Origin: Euclidia mi
Lineage: Eukaryota; Arthropoda; Insecta; Lepidoptera; Erebidae
NCBI GenBank assembly: GCA_944739405.2
Contig: OX123186.2
Span: forward strand, 40,719,551 to 40,783,550
DNA: 64,000 bases
Direction of reading: 5' to 3'
Both the position numbers and the translations under genes were made by a program. The notes below the pieces were generated by a model. It did no database searches and was not told the origin of the DNA. It worked only from the letters and a program-made list of their open reading frames with translations. Below are positions 20,118-30,775 of this stretch, piece by piece; position 1 is the first letter of the stretch, and the number at the start of each line of letters is the position of its first letter.

Positions 20118-20662
20118 TTGCATGAGCGTTATCTCAGTTGCACCAGAGACTTTAATTTTGGAGTCCGGGGTCCACTTTTTCTTTTTTTTTTGTCGGGTTG
20201 GAAAGTTTTCATGGAGTCCCTCCGTCCTGGGGGGGAAAGGCGGAGGGGACTGTCAGACTCTTACTGACTAAAATCCAACCCGTGTTCCTCATGTACCCGT
20301 GTGTCGTAGGGTCGGGTATCGCCGAAGCATTCCTCGCTATCCCCCGTCGGGCAATGGCCCGCCAGATGGGCGGGCCCCGAACAAAACCCCCCTGGCAGCG
20401 GATGAAGGTGTTGGGCTCCGCCGCCAAAACACCCAGCGGCCGCAGAGGATAGGGAGGATGGCAACGCAACACCGCAGCTCCTCTTCCTCTGCGGCCCCAC
20501 CGCGACGCAACGATGGTGCGCCCCCATTTGGTCGCGAGAGATAGGGCGCGCGGCAACGCAACACCGACACGCCTCTCCTCCCGCAACCGCGCCCGACTGC
20601 GAGGGACAGAAGAACTGTCGGGGTCCACTTACTAGTCTAACCAGATTTAACAGAATATTAGC
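20118..20662 (-). mobile_element. SINE family B fragment split by a retroposon
   Basis: The halves 20118-20177 (GCGTTATCTCAGTTGCACCA) and 20619-20662 (CACTTACTAGTCTAACC) rejoin into a continuous family-B sequence once the inserted GC-rich element is removed. Confidence 0.75.
20178..20618 (-). mobile_element. GC-rich poly(A) retroposon, copy 2 (5'-truncated)
   Basis: It is inserted in a SINE with a 12-bp target duplication CGGGGTCCACTT (20166-20177 and 20619-20630). On the minus strand it begins within the GACAGTTCT...GTCCCTCGCAG block, about 140 nt inside copies 1 and 3, and runs to the poly(A) tail (T-run 20178-20191). 5' truncation with an intact 3' end is the signature of target-primed reverse transcription. 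Overlapping frames on both strands are not genes. Confidence 0.8.
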
Positions 20663-21350
20663 TTAAACGTTTAATTAGATTATTAAGAAAATACAATTTA
20701 ATGGCCTTACGATATTTAATTAATCTAAGGTATAAATACATCTCTTTTGCCGTAAAAACCGTTTCCATAAGATTGTATGAGGTATACAAATTGCGAAGAT
20801 TTAAAATCGATTAGTAAGTAATGTAGTCAAATACTTGTAACTCCCGTTAGGGCAATAGTCTGAGGAGCATAGACGTCATTCAATCTTGGTGAAGAAATTA
20901 ATAAAATGAAAACGATAGAAAATACTATGATTAAGAAACAAAGTTTTATTTTGATTTTATTTTTGTTTTTTTTTGTTTGGGCAGAATTAAATAGCTTTCA
21001 CAGATTTCGAGGTTCTGTTTACCGTTTTACAGTAACAATACCTAAATACATTCAAGCAGGTGTAAAATTGTACACAGGCTGGGCATTCATAAAATTGCTT
21101 ACTACCAATTTGCTGTCTAATCCCACGTCTGATTAGGGGAAACTACGAGTCGAATGCTCTTCCTTCTAAGCACTTACATTTTGTTGTCATAAATAAATCT
21201 CTAAAAGGGTAGACTTACAAAAAAAATACAGTCACATATATTTTAAATACCTCTTCTTAGGCAATTGAAAATGCCTGTTTTAGCAATTTGGATCGAATTT
21301 TATAGAATATTAAAATGTTATTGCTGTAAAATTAGTAAATTGGAATGAAT
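20663..21350. other. AT-rich spacer, nothing recognised
   Basis: The short frame at 20906-21136 has a Phe/Leu-rich start but no supporting features and poor codon balance. It is left out as a gene. Confidence 0.5.
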
Positions 21351-21371
21351 GGAAGATTAAACCTATGATGC

Positions 21372-22042
21372 TTGCATGAAGAAATACAAATACCAAAGAT
21401 CATCAATGTAATAATAATGGGTATATTAACGTTACCAAGTATGTACATATATGAGATAGGCATCTTTGTTAAAACCAACCCAAATCTATTTTTAATGGCG
21501 AAGGATAAATTTCCCAGAAACACGAGGAATCCTACCAGATTAGTTTTAGAGACAAAGCCAAAAACTACAATGTACCAAAAAAAATTTTATGCTATGTGTG
21601 TACGTATATATAACAAAATACCGGAACACATCAGATTACTTACATTAAGTAGATTTAAAATTCATTTGAAAAATTGGCTGCAGGATAAATGCTATTACAC
21701 TGTAAATGAAATGCTCTCTATGTAATCAATCATATTTTTTTGTGACATTGCATGCCTTTTTTAATATTATATAAAGTATTGACATTTCTTCATTATTATT
21801 ATTATATGAAATTTTGACATTTTCAACAATATATATGTAATTTTCCTTATTTTATTTCATTTTATTATGTTCAATAATTTAATGTGTACTAGAAACTTTC
21901 ACATGCCACTTGTGGCAAAAATAGAAGGAACGTGTACCAATCTGACCACCTTATTGTACTGTATTTTATGTGAAATAAATATCATTTCAGTTCATCATTT
22001 CATTTCATTTCATCATTTCATTTCATCATTTCAATAAAATGT
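21372..22042 (+). pseudogene. 3' end of a CR1-like LINE
   Basis: The frame 21372-21725 reads ILTLPSMYIYEIGIFVKTN, ...KFPRNTRNPTRLVLE..., YNKIPEHIRLL and LSRFKIHLKNWLQDKCYYTV, the RT C-terminal region equivalent to LPLRQFKTKLYKWLVDKCFY in LINE 1 at 7.0 kb. An AT-rich 3' UTR ends in short (CATTT)n-type repeats near 21995-22035, typical of LINEs with tandem 3' tails. It is heavily 5'-truncated. Confidence 0.7.
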
Positions 22043-22087
22043 TCCATTAAGGTCATCCGATTATAATATTTATTAAAGTTTAAGGAA

Positions 22088-22437
22088 TAATAAAAATAAC
22101 TACGTTAAAAAAAACCGACATCAAAAACTAAAAAGTAAAAAATAATAAAGATTTATTATTAATTAAATACTTCCTATTATTTATATGTGCTGTTTACTAA
22201 TAGGTTAACAGTTAGTGCCAAGCTAATTTAATATTTACGAAGTAATGTATTAATTTGTTCATATTCATTTAAGTGATTAAAATATTATTATTTGATAAAT
22301 GCTTGTCACCAACCTCAAACCTATTAGTAAATAGCACATATAAATAATAGGTAGTATTTAATTAATATTGAATCTTTATTATTTTTTACTTTTTTAGTTT
22401 TTGATGTCGGTTTTTTTGACGTAGTTATTTTTATTTA
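22088..22437. repeat. Long fold-back repeat A, arms about 117 bp
   Basis: The left arm 22088-22204 and right arm 22320-22437 are near-perfect inverted copies around a 115-nt centre that itself pairs weakly. The outer parts contain AACCGACATCAAAAACTAAAA and its complement. No coding capacity. This is the structure of a fold-back MITE; no target duplication was identified. Confidence 0.85.
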
Positions 22438-22589
22438 TTACTTTTTAGTGTATTGTTGTATTGCCAACTAGGGGTAGACTTACAAAAGGTGCTGCGCCCC
22501 TTAAAACTATAGATCTCAAGAAACGGCCTTACCGCATGACCGACGCACCATTATCATCATTGTACAAGCCAAATTGATTTTTGTAATTA

Positions 22590-23420
22590 CTGAGTTCGTA
22601 TGGCCACCTTCTGGCTCCTTCATCGGAGCCTAGAGGATCCTAGTTACCATGTAACGTGCCGAAACTCGATAGAGTTTTATCATTTATTTACTGAGTTCCT
22701 ATGGCCACCTTTCGATTCCATCATCAGATCAGCTCTATGTCATAATCATTTTTCATTGTCATCCATTTTACATACATATACTTACAGAATTTCAGCTCAA
22801 TCGGTTACCGGTGTGTGTGTGTGTCAGTGGATCATATTTACTTGCGAGATTTTATTTCAGACATCGGGATTGTAAAATAATAAAAATATATATAATAAAT
22901 CATATCATCAAATTATAAATCATAATAAAATAAAAACTACTGGGCTTACCTGAATCAAATTTTTATGGGACCAATTCGAAACTGTCCCGCATCAAACAAA
23001 AAAGAATCACGTAAACCGGTTCAGAAATCTTGTAGAAATCGGCGTACATACATCGAAAAAAAGAAGTCTTGAAAAAATAAATTAGATTTTTTTTTTATTT
23101 TATTTGGTGTTTATCTCAAACATTATAACGTTAAGTTCATTTTTTTTGCCTCTACCGGATTGCATTCATTTACTATGTCAAGGTATACAAACCAAATTAA
23201 CTGTAACTGGTGTATTTTTAACCGACTTCAAAAAAAGGAGGAGGTTCTCAATTCGTCGGAATCTTTTTTTTTATGTATGTTCCCCGATTTCTCTACGACG
23301 AAATTTCTTATATTTATTGAAAGAATATATCTCCTCGTTGGTCCCATGATCATCAGGTCAGGATCTGATCATGGAATCCTGAAAAATCGAAGGTACTCTT
23401 CAAATTTTATAAGCGCACTT
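22590..23420. repeat. Cluster of diverged interspersed-repeat fragments
   Basis: Recognisable pieces are TATGGCCACCTTCTGGCTCC and its repeat at about 22700, the block TTTCAGCTCAATCGGTTACC, CTGGGCTTACCTGAATCAAA (about 22943) and TTTTTAACCGACTTCAAAAA (about 23215) with GGAGGAGGTTCTCAATTCGT. These are common in moth intergenic DNA. They seem to be parts of one family that also contributes the tandem array that follows. Confidence 0.5.
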
Positions 23421-23424
23421 GAAG

Positions 23425-23895
23425 CGATTTGACGATAACATCCCAATGCCATCGAGTTTGGGCTCGTTTGAGTCGTCTTTACATAGACTTTGATTTCCAT
23501 GGTCTGATGATAGAGTTGGAAGGTAACCATGAGATCTTTGTGATACAATAACCCAATCCCATCGAGTTTAGGGTCGTCTGATTCGTCTTTACATGGACTT
23601 TGGTACTGGATGTTTTGCAGGGTTTGATGATGGAGCAGGAAGGTGGCCATGGGATCTTTGTAATACAAAGACGCAATCCCATTGAAATTGGGCTCGTTTG
23701 AATCGTCTTTACATGAACTTTAGTACTGAATGTTTACCAAACACTGATGATGGAGCAGGAAGGTGGCCATGGGATCTTTGTAATACAGTAACGCAATCTC
23801 ATCGTGTTTAGGCTCGTTTGTTTTGTCTTGGCAAACATTTTGGTATTAGATGATTTCCGGGATCTGATGATGGAACTGAAATAAACGTGTTTAGG
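23425..23895. repeat. Tandem array, about 120-bp units, 4 copies
   Basis: The landmark CAATCCCATCGAGTTT (with variants) recurs at 23444, 23554, 23674 and 23794, spacings 110, 120 and 120. Units share TCGTCTTTACATGGACTTT, GATGATGGAGCAGGAAGGTG and GCCATGGGATCTTTGTAATA. Short frames on the minus strand come from the repeat and are not genes. Confidence 0.85.
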
Positions 23896-24089
23896 CTAGT
23901 TAGTTGTAATTAAAAAAATTGAAATTGCCAGAAAGGTGCAGGTCTACGTTTCAGAATTGAGGCCCGTAAGGAAGGCCTCCTCATCATGTACCACCAACAC
24001 TATCCTATGTACCTACACACACAGTAATAGTAATAGGTTACCACCTATTACTATTTTTTATTGGTATACCACTAAAAAGCAAAGAATAA

Positions 24090-24397
24090 AAAATATTTTT
24101 AAATAAAAAAGAACCGACATCAAAAAACACTGAGGAACTAAAAAACAAAATATAATTGGTTTTGGAGCAAACATTTTTGGAGTCGGTGCCAAGCCTTACG
24201 CAAAAGGTTACTAAATTACAAACTATCTATTCTATCAACAACGAAAGTTATATAAAAATGTGTAGTTTTATAGTCAGATCAGAAATACTTGGCTTGGCAC
24301 CGACTCCAAAAATGTTTGCTCCAAAACCAATTATTTTTTGTTTGTTAGTTCCTTAGTGTTTTTTGATGTCGGTTCTTTTTTATTTAAAAATATTTTT
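24090..24397. repeat. Long fold-back repeat B, arms about 106 bp
   Basis: Arms 24090-24195 and 24290-24397 pair with few mismatches around a loop of about 95 nt. They include GGTTTTGGAGCAAACATTTT and ACTCCAAAAATGTTTGCTCC. The outer AACCGACATCAAAAAACACT is related to fold-back A, suggesting one family with different interiors. A small hairpin (24026-24055) lies just upstream. Confidence 0.85.
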
Positions 24398-24717
24398 ATA
24401 ATAATGGTATATTTACTTAATCTTTTGTGTATTTCATAAGGATCGATACAAAAAATCATAGCGCTTGATTTGATAGATATTTGAAAATGTCACCGATAAT
24501 ATTTCATACAAATTTATATTTACTCTAAGTTTGAGTGACGACAGACTAATTATATAATTATTGGATCTAATGAGAAATCTCTTCGTAATTAATACAGGAT
24601 GTATTAATTAATATTAAATTGGCCTTAATTGGATATTAATGCAGATCTTAATATTTAGCGCTACGTGTGTTATCAAGTGGCATGGAATTCACAGATTAAT
24701 AGAATAATATTATATAA

Positions 24718-24770
24718 CTAGCTTTTGCCCGCGGCTTCGCTCACGTTAAATTCGGGGTAACACAAAACCC
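24718..24770 (-). mobile_element. Helitron-like 3' end
   Basis: Reading minus, the sequence ends GCCGCGGGCAAAAGCTAG, that is a GC-rich hairpin (GCGAAGCCGCGGGC) followed by the CTAG terminus (plus: CTAGCTTTTGCCCGCGGCTT). The 5' part was not delimited. The 320 bases before it hold nothing recognised. Confidence 0.55.
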
Positions 24771-25289
24771 CTTCATCGTTCGATAGTAATTTTCGTTTTA
24801 ATTCTGCTCATGAGGTAGGTACTTACAAACAATCCTGGATGGCGGAGTTTGCTTAGGGTGTTTTCTTCGATAGCTTGAAGCGAAGCGGTGTTTTCTTCCT
24901 AGGTCTTAGAAGCTGGTAAGCCACCCACAAAGTCAGTTTTTCAGTCAGCGGAAAGGATATGCGCAGGAGTAAGGAGAGAATAATAGGAGGATTTTGATTG
25001 GTTCTCGCGTGTTAAAAAGTAATGAATTTGAGTAGATTGTTGAGTGAGGTGATTATGAATGTTGCTAGATCAATAATATTTATTTTATTTTGTGCGTGTT
25101 TGAGTAAATGGCTTTCTGTCCATAAATATATTAAATTTAATTACATATTTGGCTAATTTGATTGTGGTGCAGACAACTCCACCGACCTAGAGGTTTCCTC
25201 TAAACTAATAATTTAATTTAAAAATTAATATATTAACTGATTAATATAAAGTTAGATAGTAGATAATTATAAATGAGAGATACAGAATT

Positions 25290-27233
25290 TTATTGAGAAG
25301 GTAACGGACAACCCCCCCCCCCCGTGGGATCTCCACCTTGTCTTGGTGGGGGGGCTCGGTAACCGTGGATTGGTTACCCGCGGTGAAGCGAAGAGGGATC
25401 CAGGAGGGGACGCTCTGCGTGGGCTTGACGGGGCCTGCGCGGGATGCGTCCAACGGTGCGGCTGCGGGGGACAGTTTTGTCTGTTCCTCGCAGTCGGGTG
25501 CGGTCGCGGGAGGAGAGGCGTGTCGGTGTTGCGTTGCCGCGCGCCCTATCTCCCGCGACCGAATGGGGGCGCACCATCGTTGCGTCGCGGTGGGGCCGCA
25601 GAGGAAGAGGAGATGCGGTGTTGTGTTGCCGTCCTCCCTATCCTCTGCGGCCGCTGAGAGTTTTGGTGGCGGAGCCCAACACCTTCATCCGCCGCCAAGG
25701 GGGTTTTGTTCGGGGCCCGCCTGACCATCTGGCGGGCCAATACCAGTCGGGGGTAGCGACGAATGCTTATGTGAATCCCTACCCTCCGACACACGGGTAC
25801 ATGAGGAACACGGGTTGGTTTTTAGTCAGTAAGAGTCTGACAGTCCCCTTCGTCCTTCCCCCGGGGCGGAGGGACTCCATGAGGATTTTCCAATCCGACA
25901 CCAAAAAAAAAAAAAAGAAAACGGACAAACCCGAACTACTGGCCTTATATAATAAACAGTCGCGGTCGTTACTTTAACTGTTCGAATAATTTTGTCTTTG
26001 CCAGGATAAAGCGCATCTACTATACCAAGAGTCCAACAGAGAGGATGAGAGTTATTATCTTTAATTACGACAATTAGTACCTAATTCGATAGGTTTTGAG
26101 GGCGAATTCCATTTTCTCTTTCTTGTAAAGAGGTGAGATATTCTTTGTTCCAACGTTTCCAAAATGAGTGCGTGATTTTATTGGTTAGTTGATAGCATGA
26201 TAAACGATTATCAGCGATGTCAGTAGCATCTTCAGCGAGTAAGAATTTGAGCGGAGTTATGTTATGATATTAAAAAAGTGATTAGGCGTTAATGCGGTGA
26301 TATGGGAAGGGTCCGAGCTTAAAACACATAGAGGTCGACTATTTAATAGATTTTCGATTTGAACAAGCACAGTATAAAATTACTCGTAAGTGAGTATTTG
26401 AGAACCTACAACTTCAAAATGATGAGTTTTGACACAACGAACACTTATTTCGCTGAGTTCGTTAAAATGCGGGCCATATAAGACTATGTCTAAATTGTAC
26501 GCGATGTTCAGACAGTAACTGTTGACTAATATACCTAATTGACATGTGATTTGGACTGTATAAGAGAATAGATTTCGTTAAGTTTACGTTTTGCGCCTAT
26601 GAAATTGGTACCTCCGTCACTGTATATTAGCGAAACAGGACCTCTGCGAGATATAAAACGTTTAATAACTGCGAGAAATAAGTCAGAGCTAAGATCGGAA
26701 ATAAGTTCCAAGTGTAATGCTTTTGTTGTTAAACATACAAAGAGACAAATATAAGTCTTTTGGCTTTTGATTCCGCGCTTGCGAATATGTGTTATGAAGA
26801 AAGGACCTGCATAGTTAACAGGAGTATGAACAAATGGTTTCACTTCTGAAACTCTAAAGGCGGGAAGATCACCCATCGGAGGGAAAGTATTTTTAGGATT
26901 GAGTCTAAAACATTTATTACGTTTATGAACTATTTGGCGAACTAAATTTCTAGCGGAAATTATCCAAAATTTCTGTCTTATCATAGATAATAAGAGAGCG
27001 GGACCCGTGTGAAGATTAATGATATTATGATAATAATTAATTATAAGATTAGTTACGCGACCTTTTTGCGGGAGTAATATCGGATGCTTTTGTCCATAAT
27101 GTTGAGAGTGAGTTAACCTTCCTCCTACTCGTAAGATATTGTATGAATCGATAAAAAGATTAAGCTTTAATAGTTTTTTAGTTACTTGTTTATTAGCCGT
27201 GTGGTTGACGGCATAGAATACAAGTGTCACCAC
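25290..27233 (-). pseudogene. BEL/Pao integrase and C-terminal domain
   Basis: 27233-26535 is open: a zinc-binding-like segment (HSQHYGQKHPILLPQ ... HTGPALLLSMIRQKFWI), then PVNYAGPFFI, where the first catalytic Asp of the family's VDYAGPF is Asn, and YSDGGTNFIGAKRKLNEIY with the second catalytic Asp. Below 26535, after stops, come ENLLNSRPLCVLSSDP, FWKRWNKEYLTSLQER (the conserved C-terminal domain of BEL integrases), GIVDALYPGKDKIIR and, across the retroposon insertion, VCPLPSQ then stop. The N-terminal extension lies at 27853-27947 beyond the SINE/Helitron insertion. Confidence 0.8.
25303..25928 (+). mobile_element. GC-rich poly(A) retroposon, copy 3
   Basis: The element, about 25312-25919, runs from a C-run plus GTGGGATCTCCACCTTG to an A-rich tail. 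It is flanked by AACGGACAA at 25303-25311 and 25920-25928. It sits in the last codons of the BEL pol, antisense to it. It has the same structure and internal duplication as copy 1. Its frames are not genes. Confidence 0.8.
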
Positions 27234-27600
27234 CCCCTATCTTCCCGTGGGTGTCGTAAGAGGCGACTAAGAGATAACACGATGCAAATACCATCTTTGC
27301 GTAGAGACGGAAAACTCGACATCAAACCCTATACAACTGCCTCGTAGGTCTCGCGGCATAAATGTGCGCGTGGGATCGGGATGTCCCGGGTTCGATTCCT
27401 GGGTCGGGCAGTGTTATTGGGTTTTTCTGTCATGAAATTCTCAGTAGCCGCACGGAGTCTGGAAATGTGCCCGGTACGGCAATAGGCTCGCCCCTTATTA
27501 CGTGGGACTAAAGTATATCTGGCGAAAAGTGGGTGTAGAAATACACCTCTGCCTACCCCTTCGGGGATAAAAGGCGTGACGTTATGTATGTATGTATGTT
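27234..27600 (+). mobile_element. tRNA-derived SINE family A, inserted in BEL integrase
   Basis: It starts with TCTTCCCGTGGGTGTCGTAA, a block I recall from moth LINEs. A tRNA-like head follows with B box GGTTCGATTCC at 27389-27399, then the body (CAGTAGCCGCACGGAGTCTG, GGCTCGCCCC, TACGTGGGAC) and a tail CTCTGCCTACCCCTTCGGGG, AAAGGCGTGACG with (TATG)n. The tail matches the 3' end of the RTE-like LINE at 34.74 kb. The body matches 60034-60292. Confidence 0.75.
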
Positions 27601-27619
27601 GTTTATTAGATTTTAAGTT

Positions 27620-27851
27620 AATCATATCTTCTGAAAAGTGTAAATTTTGAATATAAAATCCTTGCGTTACTGACTGACTGACAGACAAGCTACAGCCAAA
27701 ACTATTGGGCGTAGGAAGCTGAAATATAGCATGTATGTTCCATGGAGACCGTAGGGGTGCACTAAGAAGGGATTTCTCGAAATGTGGGGATCGGTCAAAA
27801 CAGATATATTTAAAAAAAATGTGCGGGCGTAGCTGCTGGCGTCCTCTAGTA
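27620..27851 (+). mobile_element. Helitron-like segment inserted in BEL integrase
   Basis: It contains TTACTGACTGACTGACAGAC and AAAACTATTGGGCGTAGGAA and ends GGGCGTAGCTGCTGGCGTCC then TCTAG, followed by T. A related copy is at 59440-59620. The CTAG end abuts BEL sequence that reads EIYLIKY on the minus strand. The 5' end is not clear. Confidence 0.6.
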
Positions 27852-27852
27852 T

Positions 27853-27947
27853 TTTATAAGATAAATTTCCGCGGTATCTAAATCTGCGACAGTTACAGAT
27901 TCGTGAGAATTAAGACGTTTAGAAAAGCGTAGAATATATACTAAGGT
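27853..27947 (-). pseudogene. BEL/Pao fragment between two insertions
   Basis: It reads LVYILRFSKRLNSHESVTVA then DLDTAEIYLIKY, the segment between RNase H and integrase in BEL/Pao pol. It is isolated by the Helitron-like segment on the left and LINE 3 on the right; across LINE 3 it joins SSYSKLRRT (30131). Confidence 0.8.
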
Positions 27948-30135
27948 CGGTAAATCGGCTGCCAAGGCCAAAGTGAAGCTCAGACCTACTCCTATCAATA
28001 AAAAAAAATACGTGGCCATAAGGAATCTCTGCAACAAGGTGTGTAGGAAAGCTCAACGCCAACATATTCATACATCTGTTGAAAATGGTGATCTAGCAAA
28101 AATCTGGAAATTTCTTAAAACTTTGGGAGTTGGTAAAACACGGCATCAATCCATCCCAAACAAAGTTAACCTCGATTCTCTCAATAGACATTTCACTACT
28201 TCGTCCAAATTTGATGGAAATATGAAAAAATCTACATTAGAATATCTTTCATCCTTGCCAACCCTAGATTACTCTACCTTCACGCAATTCACCGCTTGTG
28301 ATGTTAAGAAGAGTTAACTGGCAGTTGCGTCTACTGCGGTTGGCAGTGACTGCATCAGCCGCAAAATGATCCTCCTCATCCTAGAAGAAATTCTTCCAAT
28401 CCTTTGTCACATCCTAAATCATTCCGTTGCCTGTGGCATCTTTCCATCTGATTGGAAGGATGCACTGATCATTCCTTTGCCCAAGAAACCTAAACCCTGT
28501 TCCTTCTCAGACTATATACCTCTCAGACCATATCAATACTACCCTTCCTGTCGAAAGTCCTTGAACGTCTAGTTCACTCACAATTGAGTTCCTTTCTTAA
28601 TAAAAATGCCCTCCTAAATCTTTATCAATCCGGTTTCCGTCCTTGCCACAGTACTGCCACTGCATTGGTTCGCGTCACTGACGTCATTCAGCTAGGTATG
28701 GATAGTGGCAATCTTACAGTTCTGTCCTTACTCGATTTTAGCAATGCTTTTAACACTGTAGATTTTCACATCACACTTGGCATCCTACGCTCTCTTAACG
28801 TATCTCCATCGGCAATTGGCTGGTTTCATAGTTACCTGTTTGGTCGCCGGCAACGTATATGCATTGAAGATTCTTATTCAACTTGGTCTGATACTAATGC
28901 CGGTGTGCCACAGGGTGGCGTGCTATCCCCTTTACTCTTCGCGATATTTATAAATTCTATCTCAAACCAATTACTTTCATCCTACCACCTTTACGCAGAC
29001 GATTTGCAAATTTATACGCAAGCTCCTTTAAATAAATTATCTGAAGCCTGTACCACCGTTAACACGGACTTGGCGCGCATCTGTGAGTGGACCAATAAAT
29101 ATGGTCTTCAAGTAAATTCTAAGAAAACTCAACTCATTATTATTGGCAGCCCTAAAATAGTCTCGAAAATTAGGTGGTCCGAATTACCTAAGATCAGCTT
29201 TGATGGCAAAGATCTCACCTACAGCAAAACCGTGAAAAATCTGGGGATCTACTTGGACGAAACTTTGTCTTGGAGACCGCAAATTCAAGAAATGAGTCGC
29301 AATCTATTTGCATCAGCAGGTTTGTTGCGTAGACTACGCAATTTTCTTCCTACAGTCACTAAAATTGCGCTTGCTTAATCCTTGCTTCTGCCCGTAATCG
29401 ATTATGCTGATGTCAGCTATCTTGACCCTACCGAGGAGCAGTTAGATAAACTTGAGCGTCTCCAAATTTTTTGCATACGATTTATATTTGGACTGCGCAA
29501 ATATGATCACATTTCAGATTTTCGTAATAAGCTCAAGTGGCTGCCGATTCGTCTTCGCAGGAATACACACATTCTCACATTGTTATATAATGTTCTATTT
29601 AATCCTTGTACTCCCTTTTATCTCAAAGAACGTTTTAAGTTCCTTCATGACACACATGTAAGGTCCTTGAGGTCGTCTGAGAATCTAACGCTGGAGATGC
29701 CGAAGCATTCCACAAATTACTTCGGCAAATCTTTTGCTGTTCAGGCTGTCCGCCTGTGGAATGGTTTACTATTAGAAATTCGAAGGGCAAATTTTCTATC
29801 TACATTTAAAAACCTGGTTAAAAATCACTATTCACTAACATGTTGATTTAACGGTTGTCTGATTTTTCGTTTCCTTTTTTAATGTATCTGTTTGTTATGA
29901 GTATGTTTATATATATATATTAAATTATCTTGCTATCCAACTTAGCCAGTACTAAACCATCGCTACGAAAAATTGCTAACATCATTCCTGTCCATCCAAA
30001 GGTAGCCTGGAAGAGATCGCACTTAGCGATAAGGCCGCCGATTGTACATATACCATAGTCTATGATACTTATTATTAATGTACTGTTCAATTATGTATTG
30101 GTGTGAAATAAAGTATATCTAATGTAATCTAAGGT
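27941..30135 (+). mobile_element. LINE 3: 5'-truncated Jockey-superfamily LINE inside BEL
   Basis: The element, 27948-30128, is flanked by the target duplication CTAAGGT (27941-27947 and 30129-30135). The BEL frame is continuous when it is removed. The 3' UTR (29847-30128) contains GCCTGGAAGAGATCGCACTT, CGATAAGGCCGCC and a TTGTACA block. Its 5' end lies in the endonuclease-RT linker, as is usual after target-primed reverse transcription. Confidence 0.85.
27953..29846 (+). pseudogene. LINE 3 ORF2, linker, RT and C-terminal domain
   Basis: It reads HIHTSVENGDLAKIWKFLKT and LNRHFTTSSKFDG (27973-28317), ILEEILPILCHILNHSVACG (28366-28572), then an RT frame 28584-29378 with YQSGFRPCHSTATAL, LSLLDFSNAFNTVDF (motif A), AGVPQGGVLSPLLFAIFIN (motif B), YHLYADDLQIYTQ (motif C, YADD intact) and KNLGIYLDETLSW. 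A single TAA near 29376 separates the C-terminal part (LLPVIDYADVSYLDPTEEQL, LKWLPIRLRRN). Only two or three lesions are seen, so it is younger than LINE 1. Confidence 0.85.
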
Positions 30136-30775
30136 GCGGCGTAATTTCGAATAACTTGAGACGCAATCAACTAATTTTTGAATAAGATGAGTAGATTTCG
30201 GTTCAATGACCTTAGCGAAAAGAGTGGTAGTTTTCATTTCCATATATTCCGAGCTACTCCTATTAATGTCAAATGGTTTAATAGGCCATTGACCTATGGA
30301 AGATGCGAACCAATGAGGAGCGTTGAACCAAAGTTCTAGATTTAAGAGTAATTTAGGCGTTATAGGGCGAGAAACAATATCAGCGGGGTTTTCTTGACCG
30401 TTGATATGAAACCAATGTTAAGCGGGTAATTTAGAGTTTATTTCGGTGATTCTATTAGCGACAAATGTGTGAAATTTATAAGCGGGTGAGTGTATCCACG
30501 TGAGTGTTACTGTTGAGTCAGAGAATGCGTTAATATTATCAATTTGACAGCGTTTGTTTAGTGTATTTTTTACAGCGATGAGAAGATTAGCTAACAAGAG
30601 GGCACCGCAGAGCTCCAGGCGAGCTAGGGGCATTTTATTGAGTGAAGCGACGCATGATTTAGAGGTGAGTAAAGAAACAGATCCAGGATATTTATCGTTG
30701 ACGTTATCCCTTAAATATACGGCTGCACCATAACAGCGCTCACTAGCGTCTGCGAAACCGAGTAGTGTCACGTGA
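30131..30775 (-). pseudogene. BEL/Pao RNase H region
   Basis: The open part (30771-30418) reads TLLGFADASERCYGAAVYLR (RNase H Asp), ARLELCGALLLANLL (Glu) and FSDSTVTLTWIHSPAYKFHT (Asp). After one TAA at 30420-30418 the frame continues HWFHINGQENPADIVSRPI then LLLNLELWFNAP, SIGQWPIKPFD and SSYSKLRRT. The order and ENPADIVSR are diagnostic of BEL/Pao pol. Confidence 0.85.

Noticed and set aside
23425..23895. Possible CRISPR-like array
   Set aside because: Whole 120-bp units repeat with no spacer/repeat alternation, in a eukaryotic genome. It is a minisatellite.
25338..25977. ORFs of 104-177 codons on the plus strand
   Set aside because: Same retroposon, copy 3; one frame even runs through the poly(A) tail as KKKKKK into BEL sequence.
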